Positions 10,001 through 14,638 of a stretch of 14,638 nucleotides of DNA are shown here, piece by piece (position 1 is the stretch's first letter; each line of letters starts with the position of its first letter). Source of the stretch: Chloromonas sp. AAM2 (lineage: Eukaryota; Chlorophyta; Chlorophyceae; Chlamydomonadales; Chlamydomonadaceae); contig QAXH01005549.1 in the NCBI GenBank assembly GCA_004335635.1, positions 49,938 through 64,575 of the forward strand, in the 5' to 3' direction. The position numbers and the translations under genes are program-made. The notes under the pieces are model-generated. The model was given only the letters and a program-made list of their open reading frames with translations. It made no database searches and was not told where the DNA came from.

Positions 10001-10876
10001 TGCTGAAAGGCACCAAGGCTGGCATGGACATGCTTAGTCCTGCTGCCATGAGCAAGGGCAATAGCATGTGTCTTACTTGGCCTGAAAGGTCGATGCGTTC
10101 CCCCGAATCTCCTGTGTATCTGAGAATGCCGCTGAACATCTTGACAGCGCGGCTGACATGGTCGCCGCTGAGCTTGAGCAGCGAAGTGGGAATAGGCTCC
10201 TGCACATGTGTAGCATGGCCAAGCATGTGCAGCTGCATGGCATATGCTTGACTAGCTGTTGCACTGCACTGCATTTTGACAGCTGCCATGCACTGCTGAG
10301 GGCTGCCGAGGGACACGGCTGCATGCCTGACGCACATTGGAGAAGAGCAGCAATTCCTCCAGCCCAAATGAAGCTGCCGTGTAAGCGCTACCGGTTGACC
10401 CAGGAGTTTTGCTGGGAGTGCGCTTGAAGATACGGCTGAGGCCTTTGCCAACCTTGCCAGCTGCCTTGATATAAGCCTCCAGCTGTGGACAGGCAGCAAC
10501 GGACAATTTGAACTTGCCCAGTCGCAAGCGCGCGCACACATCGCAAGACAAGGTGCTGCATGCGCATCTGCACGTTGTGCGCTTCCTTCTGGCTTTAAAG
10601 CGAGCCGTGGACTTTGGGAAGTCATGGTGGACTGACCTGAAAATGCTGGTCCAAGCTCTGCAGGCCATCCAAGCGCGTGCGTGGTGATACAAACTCATCA
10701 CCCTCCTCTCCTCCTCCTTGGCTCTGCGTACATAGGTCGACGAAGCTTGGTCTGTTTGCATGCCTGACCGAGGCTTGAACAAGGAGACCGAGAACTCCAT
10801 TGTACATTGAGAGCATGCGGCAAGAGCTACAAGCCAGAGTACTGTCAGAAATTCTTACGCTGGGTGTCTCCGCCAT
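103..10876 (-). CDS. KCBP: Kinesin-like calmodulin-binding protein (MyTH4-FERM-coiled coil-kinesin-14), 3' partial, 24 exons in window
   Basis: Predicted minus-end-directed microtubule motor of the plant/algal kinesin-14 KCBP family, which is regulated by Ca2+/calmodulin at its C-terminus. Exons, 5' to 3': 10876-10637, 10482-10336, 10199-10077, 9842-9675, 9318-9184, 8508-8353, 7965-7844, 7482-7335, 7046-6894, 6462-6336, 6062-5960, 5719-5647, 5268-5143, 4657-4452, 4086-4002, 3698-3600, 3524-3492, 3216-3088, 2693-2553, 2096-1938, 1519-1433, 1009-947, 705-619, 291-103. They join into 1033 codons without a stop. Junctions fall inside family-conserved strings, for example [45 protein letters not shown] and YSFDQ/VFHPG. 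All introns are GT-AG except the one after exon 6 (GC-AG). Twenty of 24 introns are phase 0. Length up to the P-loop resembles land-plant KCBP. The remaining motor, including switch I and II, and the calmodulin-binding helix would lie left of base 1. Family call is strong; the first exon and start are less certain. Confidence 0.93.
292..618 (-). other. KCBP intron 23, no gene seen
   Basis: The donor is CAG|GTGGGG and the acceptor is GCGACAG. It lies between motor exons ending YSFDQ and beginning VFHPG. ORFs here are read-through of the flanking exons. Confidence 0.7.
1010..1432 (-). other. KCBP intron 21, G-rich on the sense strand near its donor
   Basis: The donor is AAG|GTGTGA and the acceptor is ATGCAG. 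The plus strand has five runs of three or four C within 1343-1375, so the transcript has five matching G runs about 60-90 nt after the donor. No coding potential is recognised. Confidence 0.65.
1520..1937 (-). other. KCBP intron 20, short internal direct repeats
   Basis: The donor is CAG|GTGCAT and the acceptor is GTTCAG. CTGTACTGAGCCA occurs at 1722-1734 and again at 1860-1872; GCCGAACCAC occurs at 1832-1841 and 1910-1919. The ORFs spanning this region simply read through from exon 20. No gene is seen. Confidence 0.65.
2097..2552 (-). other. KCBP intron 19, AT-rich patch and exon-edge copy
   Basis: The donor is GAG|GTGGGT and the acceptor is GTTCAG. It contains the exon-20 edge copy and an AT-rich stretch around 2101-2200 that contrasts with the rest of the window. 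No coding potential is recognised. Confidence 0.7.
2221..2252 (-). repeat. Degenerate copy of the 5' edge of KCBP exon 20
   Basis: Bases 2221-2252 match 2075-2106 at 26 of 32 positions, offset 146 bp. The copy carries the acceptor TTCAG and the codons ILEALAGA, against ILEELAGV at the true exon start. No convincing donor follows, so it reads as a relic or decoy acceptor in intron 19. Between the two copies lies an AT-rich patch, 2101-2200, holding two imperfect copies of an ACAAGAACACGT-type word. Confidence 0.6.
2694..3087 (-). other. KCBP intron 18, tandem donor motifs
   Basis: The true donor is AAG|GTCAGT at 3087-3086. A second, near-identical GTCAGT motif starts 10 nt further into the intron at 3077. 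Use of the second site would add 10 nt and shift the frame. The acceptor is TTTCAG. Nothing else is recognised. Confidence 0.6.
3217..3491 (-). other. KCBP intron 17, with a dispersed-repeat fragment
   Basis: The donor is CAG|GTATCG and the acceptor is TCGCAG. The segment 3392-3418 resembles 12384-12410 in an intron of the other gene, in the same genomic orientation (see the repeat entry there). Confidence 0.55.
3492..3524 (-). other. KCBP: 33-nt microexon (KCBP exon 17), a copy of the 3' end of exon 16
   Basis: Encodes [11 protein letters not shown], residues 738-748, flanked by acceptor AAACAG and donor CAG|GTATCG. The preceding exon ends [11 protein letters not shown] with donor CAG|GTAATC, so 8 of 11 residues match. 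At DNA level 3490-3524 matches 3598-3632 with about five differences in 35 bases, including the donor. Similarity stops near the acceptor. Phase is 0 on both sides, so inclusion or skipping keeps the frame. Real use as an exon is inferred from its intact splice sites and open frame, not proven. Confidence 0.6.
3699..4001 (-). other. KCBP intron 15, purine-rich plus strand with a 114-bp spaced repeat
   Basis: The donor is CAG|GTCAGT and the acceptor is TCCCAG. The 22-base segments 3725-3746 and 3839-3860 match except at two positions. A CAGCACAACA word also recurs at about 3785 and 3964. The sense strand is strongly pyrimidine-rich. Long ORFs here are chance read-through. Confidence 0.65.
4087..4451 (-). 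other. KCBP intron 14, no gene seen
   Basis: A phase-2 intron with donor AG|GTAATA and acceptor GTGCAG. A split AGT codon (Ser676) joins KDI to YQKDQLQ. No repeat or coding signal stands out. Confidence 0.65.
4658..5142 (-). other. KCBP intron 13, no gene seen
   Basis: The donor is AAG|GTGACC and the acceptor is CCTCAG. It separates the end of FERM (MKRYSK) from the linker (AKAMTQSDG). Only minor direct repeats were seen (TCAACTTG twice near 4728; a GCAGGAAA word at about 4686 and 4774). Confidence 0.65.
5269..5646 (-). other. KCBP intron 12, short GTT microsatellite
   Basis: The donor is GCG|GTGAGT and the acceptor is CTGCAG. A (GTT)n tract lies near 5481-5496 on the plus strand. Diverged CCATGCAAG-type words recur at about 5352, 5444 and 5597. 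No gene is seen. Confidence 0.65.
6463..6893 (-). other. KCBP intron 9, contains degenerate copies of both flanking exon edges
   Basis: The donor is CAG|GTGCGT and the acceptor is TGGCAG. The segment 6781-6809 matches the 3' edge of exon 9 and its donor at 6892-6920 with 24 of 29 bases. The words at 6531-6545 and 6645-6659 match the 5' edge of exon 10 and its acceptor at 6451-6465 except for three or four bases each. A T-rich stretch lies at 6856-6881. No independent gene is seen. Confidence 0.75.
6781..6809 (-). repeat. Degenerate copy of the 3' edge of KCBP exon 9
   Basis: On the minus strand it reads AIEKHITKR followed by a GTGAGC donor, against [10 protein letters not shown] and GTGCGT in exon 9. 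The copy sits 111 bp downstream of the true edge. Weaker residue similarity at the same spacing extends about nine codons upstream. An AGCAG acceptor-like site is present there, but its phase would break the frame, so it is more likely a decaying exon copy than an alternative exon. Confidence 0.65.
7483..7843 (-). other. KCBP intron 7, pyrimidine-rich, no gene seen
   Basis: A phase-2 intron with donor AA|GTGAGA and acceptor TGCCAG. A split AAG codon joins exon 7 (DDN) to exon 8 (YIADVL). On the plus strand 7691-7840 is a long run of short C/T-rich words, so the sense strand is purine-rich just after the donor. No open frame of interest is seen. Confidence 0.7.
7966..8352 (-). other. KCBP intron 6 with non-canonical GC donor (GC-AG intron)
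   Basis: After exon 6, which ends IKLQ, the donor reads CAG|GCAAGC, with GC at 8352-8351. The acceptor is TTTCAG before AACTAC at 7965. The spliced product gives [19 protein letters not shown], matching the family. No in-frame GT nearby preserves this match. The intron also carries a near-identical 19-bp pair at 8121-8139 and 8217-8235, spacing 96 bp. No gene is seen in it. Confidence 0.8.
8509..9183 (-). other. KCBP intron 5, longest KCBP intron, no gene seen
   Basis: The donor is ACG|GTGAGT and the acceptor is TTGCAG. The flanking exons join directly as [17 protein letters not shown], so no exon is missing despite 675 bp. Open stretches on either strand inside it have no recognisable similarity and look like chance frames. 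No clear repeat or mobile element was noticed. Confidence 0.7.
9184..10199 (-). other. KCBP: MyTH4 domain of KCBP (exons 3-5)
   Basis: Residues about 130-271, on exons 10199-10077, 9842-9675 and 9318-9184. MyTH4 domains bind microtubules and usually precede a FERM domain, as here. Recognisable family strings are [57 protein letters not shown] and [12 protein letters not shown]. Exon 2 (10482-10336, residues 81-129) precedes it with a basic, Ser/Thr/Pro-containing linker and ends LEELLLFSN, which joins directly to EPIPTSLL as in plant KCBPs. Confidence 0.92.
9319..9674 (-). other. KCBP intron 4, no gene seen
   Basis: The donor is AAG|GTAGGA and the acceptor is TTGTAG. It lies between MyTH4 exons PPSK and DFVGLVSEY, which join without a gap in the family alignment. 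It is rich in short TGCATG-type words like several other introns here. Nothing else is recognisable. Confidence 0.7.
10637..10876 (-). CDS. KCBP: KCBP exon 1, N-terminal extension with putative start codon
   Basis: An 80-codon exon ending at donor CAG|GTCAGT. The first in-frame ATG is 10876-10874, with an in-frame TGA at 10894-10892 six codons upstream, so translation cannot begin further left in this exon. The context TCCATGG has +4 G but lacks a purine at -3. The C-terminal half ([17 protein letters not shown]) joins exon 2 smoothly, and the N-terminus of this family is poorly conserved. An alternative is that the exon really starts at an internal acceptor, TATGTACGCAG before AGCCAAGG, with the true first exon elsewhere upstream. 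No signal peptide or domain is recognised here. Confidence 0.55.
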
Positions 10877-11309
10877 GGAGTCCACAAAACTTCAGCTGCC
10901 CACTAAGGCTTGTGTTATCGATGGATTGCAGCTGGATTTCGCAGCTCTCGTTGTGTGTTGCTGCCTGATCGAGAGACACAATGCGCCCTTAGCTGTCTCC
11001 CAGTGCCTGGGATAGACCAAGTGCGTCGAACACAAGGTACAGTCAGTTGCCACCTGATTGTGGCCAGTGTCGCCAGCTGCTGTTAGCGCGTGTTTTTGCT
11101 GACGGGAAGCCCACCGTCCCTCGGTTGCTGAATGGAAACCGACACATGGTCTAACCGACTCCGTTGAACACTCCTAATCCCATTCAGGCGATGGCAGTAA
11201 CCATGCAATGCTCAGTTGCGGAAGATGCGATGGGGCAGTTCAGTAACGACTGGATGTGCACGATAACCCTGGCCTAAGCCTGGGCAAACACGCACAGCCA
11301 CTAAGACGG
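10877..11309. promoter_or_regulatory. Intergenic region between two divergent genes, presumed shared promoter region
   Basis: KCBP points left from 10876 and the Vps39-like gene points right from 11310. The 433 bp between the putative start codons must hold both 5' UTRs and core promoters, unless first exons lie elsewhere. No clear TATA box or known operator was recognised on either strand. Promoter function is inferred only from the divergent layout. Confidence 0.45.
11191..11277 (+). other. Putative upstream ORF (28 codons) before the Vps39-like CDS
   Basis: An ATG at 11191 opens 28 codons ending at TAA 11275-11277, which is 32 bp before the presumed start ATG at 11310 and in another frame. 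It contains several internal ATGs. If it is in the mature 5' UTR it could lower translation of the main ORF. A TTCAG acceptor-like site lies immediately upstream, so a 5' UTR intron ending there is another reading. The mRNA start is unknown. Confidence 0.3.
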
Positions 11310-14300
11310 ATGGCTTCAATTGATAAAACTGAAGCTGCTGATGACTCTATATTTGAAGCGTTCAAGGTCGAAGTGGTTGTGGACAACTTCCCCAGACCGA
11401 TCACCAGTCTATGCCTGTGGGGAGATCAAGTGCTGGTCGGACTGCAGGATGGAAGCTTGCTATTCTTTCAACGTAACTCTGATGTGGATCCTGGACAGGC
11501 AGGGGCGTGGCAAGTGAGTCCATGGACGAGTGGCTGGCCCCCCAAACCCTAACCCTGACCTTGAAAGGTCACCACAAACAAGCACGACACCTGGGCCTTG
11601 TGTGCAGGTAACCAAAGCTAACAGAGATGTTGAGAGAAAGGCCGTGCTGCAAATGGTCTGCGTGTCCATGTCCAGTCAGGGCCCTGCATCTCAATCTTCA
11701 TCCAGCAGGCCTTCCAGCTCATCAGGAGCAGCAGAGCAGGGTGTAACCACCAAACAGCTTCTGCTGACTCTTACGGAGGATGGCGTTAACGTGCGCAGCC
11801 TGCCGGACGGCATGCTCCGTTACCAGGTGTGTTCATGCTTTGTCGCACGCGTCACGCGGCATGCGGAACCCAGCTGTGCATGCAGCCGCACATGGAAGCT
11901 TGCAGGCTAGTTTCCACAACTCCTCAACTTCCACACAGCTTCTTTCAGTACAGCAGGATCCCAGGTCCGGGATGAGAAACCACCTGATCAGAGGACATCA
12001 CAGACACAGCAGCCCTGGTCTGGAATGGAGTCACATCACAGGAGCGTTATGTTGGCAGCACTCACAAGGCAGTGGCTGTGGGCATGCCACATGGCTGCAG
12101 GCGTCCAATTGCAAGGGCTCTGCCTGCTTTGCCTGGAGCCCCACCCGCGGCCAACTAGCGGTGGCAGTCCGGCGGCGTGTGCTGGTGAGTGAGTGCCTTG
12201 CTACTTCTGTATTGTCGCAAGAGCAACAGAACAGAAGATGGCTCAAGTACGCCATCAACATACTTGCATTGCAAAGGACTGCTGGTGCAAACTCCAAACC
12301 ACCGGCTTCACCGGAATCGTGGCGGCGGGTCCTGCGTGTGTCAATAATTTGACGAGTTAATAATCGGGCCAGAAAGTTGAAGTCAAGAGCACAAACGATA
12401 ACGAGATTCATCCAAGTCCAAACCACCGTCATGCAATTTGCACCCAGGTGATGGAGCTGCGCAGCCGGGAGCGGCCAGGCGGGGGCCTGGCCAGTGGGGT
12501 GCACCTGGAGCAGCTACTGGACGTGGCAGCACCGGACGTGCCACTGACCATGGCCTGGGCAGGTCAGTTGGGCAGGCAAACACAGCCGGTGCGTACACAT
12601 GATGGCATATGATGCTGGGGGTGCTCTTATGGTCCAAAACAGGAGGCCCAGGAGAACAGAGCTTGCGTACACCAGTTGTAGGCTAGATTGTACCCTTCTA
12701 GGCATACGATTGTATGATACTGTTAGCTGTCAACGCAGTTTGGCTCAGGATGCACATGGGCAGAGGGTGGCAGAAGCCCATCCCCCAAGGGTAGGGCAGT
12801 CAACATGGTGCATGGCTAGCTATCGGGCTCTCGATCTCTGTCTTATCTGAGACTGGGCCTCACAGAGCATGTACATACCATCAAACAAGCTCTAAACATA
12901 CAGATAGCGGGCAGCTGTCAACGTTGGAAAGTTCATTACTCATACACAGTCTGAAGACCTAAAACTGTAACAGAGGCATGATACTGATGCGGCATGCGTT
13001 GTTTGTAGGATTATTGACGCGCCCTATGCTCATGTCAAGTGATGGCAGGCGCTGTCAACATGCCACTGCTTGTATTGCATGCAGATGATAGTTTGTTCCT
13101 GGGTAGCAGAAAGGCTTACCACGTCATGTCAGCCTCCAGCCTTGCGCCTGCCCCCAGCCCCGCCAGCCCCGCCACTGCCCCTTCTGCACCGCCTGTGCCC
13201 TTGCAGCTGACGCTCCTTCAGACTGCTGAGGTGTGTTGTGGCACTTTGAGAGACATGCGTTGGCAGTTGGTCGCCAAGGGAAACCACCTATACACTATAA
13301 AGGGCCAGATGCAAGTGAACTGAGATTCAAGTGACGCAAGATCTGAGCAACGCTAGGCAAGAGCGAAATGAGATCTTCTTGGGTTGGACGCAAGAGCTGG
13401 AAGACCGTTCATTTTAAAGGGCCTAGCTGAAGAAGTGAGGCACGTGGATGTCTGATTGAGGCAATGACTAGCGGACACAGTGTCTTGGTGGAAGCAAGAG
13501 CCGGGTGAACGATCAAATCATGGGGTTAGTTGGAGAGCATCATAGCCTTTGTTTGCCCCACCTCTCAACTTGGAACCGTGTTGCTAGTGATGACATTCGT
13601 ACTTTGCACCCTGCTACTAGTGAGCTGGGCTTAACGATTGTCAGGCGCTTAACTGTTGGAGAGATGTTGTGTCTAGCTGCAGTACCGTGGGTCAAACCAA
13701 GAAAAGCCATGTAGTGATGATGAGGATGAGGATGAGGATCATAACCATGGTGTGGCGTGGCCAGCCTGAATTGTACCACAGTATCACAACCCCACCAGCT
13801 ATTCGGCGGACCTGTTGGTGTGATCAGTTCATGCGCGGTGTAGGCACTCTCAGCAGGGTGCTTGCTTAGCCTACGGATGGTTTGCATGATGCAACATGAA
13901 CAACCTCCATGCATACCCATGGCCTGTCTCTGCAGGTGTGCGGTGTTGGGTCCGCCATCAACCCGTGTATTGCCCTCAGCCTGGCGGGCGGGGAGGTGCT
14001 GCTGGCACGGGACAATCAGGCGGTGTGCGTGGACTACCGGGCACAGCCAACACGAAGGTGAAGGCAAAGACACTGCAGGGATTGCGCTGCTTGCATGTGC
14101 TCAGCATGGGAATAGCTGACACAGGATTGCGGAGAGAGGCACGGCCAGAAGTAAGGAAGGGGGGGGGGGAGACGCGGATGTTTTGCTGCTTGCATGTGCT
14201 CAGTGGCATACAATTGTGTGGGAACATCATGTTGGCACTTAGGGCAGGCAGTGCCTGGGGTAAGGAAGCGTTGCCAGCTGCTTGCATGTGCCCGGATCTG

Positions 14301-14599
14301 GCACCAAATCTCAAGGAAACTCGCATAGGATGCATGGATGCAAGAATCTGGCACCAAATCTCAAGGAAAACTCGCACAGGATGCATGGGCGCCCCCATGC
14401 AACGTCCAGCAACCTCGCAGTCAGGTAGCTGTTGAGTTTCGTTTGACGGTGCTCTGGCTGCCTTAATCAATCACAGGCTTTGCCCCTTCCAACTGCCTGT
14501 GTTGCGCTGTGCAGGCAGCCCATCTCGTTCAGCGAGCCCCTCATAGCCCTGGGTGTGGGTCAGTACCATGTGGCAGGCCTGCTGCCATCAGGGGTGGAG
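11310..14599 (+). CDS. VPS39: Vam6/Vps39-like protein, N-terminal CNH domain, 3' partial, 7 exons in window
   Basis: Predicted subunit of the HOPS-type tethering complex, which acts with Rab7-like GTPases in late endosome/vacuole fusion (family knowledge). Exons: 11310-11513, 11608-11826, 12101-12184, 12448-12562, 13085-13230, 13936-14057, 14515-14599. They join into 325 codons without a stop, all with GT-AG introns (phases 0,0,0,1,0,2,0). CNH-like beta-propeller strings are ITSLCLWGDQVLVGLQDGSL, KQLLLTLTEDGVNVRSLPDG, KGSACFAWSPTRGQLAVAV, VPLTMAWADDSLFLGSRKAY, ALSLAGGEVLLARDNQAV and SEPLIALGVGQYHVAGLLPS followed by GVE. The start is the first in-frame ATG after a TAA at 11244-11246. Low-complexity inserts are Ser-rich (residues about 89-117) and Pro/Ala-rich (about 223-249). 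The clathrin-repeat and C-terminal regions lie beyond the window. TGFBRAP1/Vps3 is a related alternative, but the DVPLTMAW segment and the ending fit Vps39 better. Confidence 0.78.
11827..12100 (+). other. Vps39-like intron 2, no gene seen
   Basis: The donor is CAG|GTGTGT and the acceptor is GCTGCAG. It separates SLPDGMLRYQ from ASNCKGSACFAW, which join in phase 0. The long ORF overlapping it is open by chance and only its last part is the real exon 3. Confidence 0.65.
12384..12410 (+). repeat. Fragment of a dispersed repeat shared with KCBP intron 17
   Basis: Bases 12384-12410 match 3392-3418 at 23 of 27 positions, in the same genomic orientation. Weaker similarity (AAACCACCGG- and GGCGGCGG-type words) precedes both. 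The two sites are 9 kb apart in introns of opposite genes. It could be the decayed remains of a small mobile element; no terminal repeats or coding sequence were identified. Confidence 0.45.
12563..13084 (+). other. Vps39-like intron 4, no gene seen
   Basis: A phase-1 intron with donor G|GTCAGT and acceptor CATGCAG. A split GAT codon joins MAWA to DSLFLGSRKAY. No repeat or coding signal stands out in its 522 bp. Confidence 0.65.
13231..13935 (+). other. Vps39-like intron 5, longest intron in window, with a GATGAG microsatellite
   Basis: The donor is GAG|GTGTGT and the acceptor is CTGCAG. The flanking exons join as LLQTAE-VCGVGSAIN. A (GATGAG)n-like tract lies at about 13716-13739. The ORF on the opposite strand that reads through it shows no recognisable protein. 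Confidence 0.65.
14058..14514 (+). other. Vps39-like intron 6, densely repetitive
   Basis: A phase-2 intron with donor AG|GTGAAG and acceptor GTGCAG; a split AGG codon joins exons 6 and 7. It holds the word GCTGCTTGCATGTGCTCAG at 14086-14104 and 14185-14203, with a 15-bp core again at 14277-14291 (spacing 99 and 92 bp). It also holds an 11-G run at 14159-14169 and a 50-bp period tandem repeat (separate entry). Confidence 0.75.
14296..14388. repeat. Tandem repeat, two copies, 50-bp period
   Basis: The segments 14296-14337 and 14346-14388 differ by one inserted A and one T/C change over about 42 bases. They lie within intron 6 of the Vps39-like gene. The near identity suggests a recent duplication. 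Confidence 0.88.
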
Positions 14600-14638
14600 G
14601 TGGGTAGTGGGTCAGTACCATGTGGCAGGCCTGCTGCC
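14555..14638. repeat. 32-bp direct repeat: 3' part of Vps39-like exon 7 copied downstream at the window edge
   Basis: Bases 14555-14586 are identical to 14607-14638, period 52. The first copy lies in exon 7 (VGQYHVAGLL codons). The second follows the donor GAG|GTGGGT and runs into the window end, so its full length is unknown. It is either an exon-edge duplication like those in KCBP or an assembly overlap at a contig end. Confidence 0.85.

Noticed and set aside
9960..10625. A 221-residue minus-strand open frame near the MyTH4 exons
   Set aside because: Only the [10 protein letters not shown] to IDLSGQ part is real (exon 3). The rest is intron 2, exon 2 in a wrong frame, and intron 1.
11256..11309. 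Extension of the Vps39-like protein to a GTG at 11256
   Set aside because: Nuclear eukaryotic genes rarely use GTG. ATG at 11310 is the first in-frame ATG after a stop, and its distance to the conserved propeller start fits the family.
11544..11556. Telomere-like AAACCCTAACCCT
   Set aside because: It has fewer than three units and lies inside a 94-bp intron, so chance is sufficient.
13540..14073. A 177-residue minus-strand ORF opposite Vps39-like exon 6
   Set aside because: It is antisense to a recognised exon and spans the GATGAG microsatellite, whose antisense reading gives a His/Pro-rich low-complexity run.
14086..14388. CRISPR-like spaced repeats
   Set aside because: The repeats are irregular, diverged and differently sized, in a spliceosomal intron of a eukaryotic gene with no cas genes.

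Overview
The window is nuclear DNA of a eukaryote, most probably a green alga (chlorophyte). Two intron-dense protein genes are arranged head to head and both run off the window. The lineage call rests on the left gene. It encodes a kinesin-like calmodulin-binding protein (KCBP) with the N-terminal order MyTH4, FERM, coiled coil, C-terminal kinesin motor, an architecture known from land plants and green algae. Introns are numerous (75-705 bp), mostly phase 0, with CAG or AAG before GT donors.

Minus strand, 10876 down to 103: 24 coding exons of KCBP that splice into a continuous 1033-residue reading frame with no internal stop. In translation order: an N-terminal extension (10876-10637, 10482-10336), the MyTH4 domain (10199-9184), the FERM domain (8508-5143), a linker and long coiled coil (4657-1433), and the start of the kinesin motor (1009-103), including the ATP-binding P-loop. 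The rest of the motor and the expected calmodulin-binding tail lie beyond base 1.

10877-11309 is a short intergenic region that must hold both divergent promoters. A 28-codon upstream ORF precedes the right-hand gene.

Plus strand, 11310 to 14599: seven exons encoding 325 residues of the N-terminal CNH (citron-homology) domain of a Vam6/Vps39-like protein, a tethering-complex subunit acting in late endosome/vacuole fusion. It continues past the right edge. The two genes have no evident functional link beyond the shared intergenic region.

No new multi-gene system is visible. The most unusual signal is a repeated pattern of small local duplications. Several copy an exon edge with its splice site into the neighbouring intron, and many other intronic direct repeats are spaced about 90-115 bp apart. 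One such copy appears to have become a real 33-nt, 11-residue microexon in the KCBP coiled coil. A GC-AG intron and short tandem repeats at both window ends are also notable.
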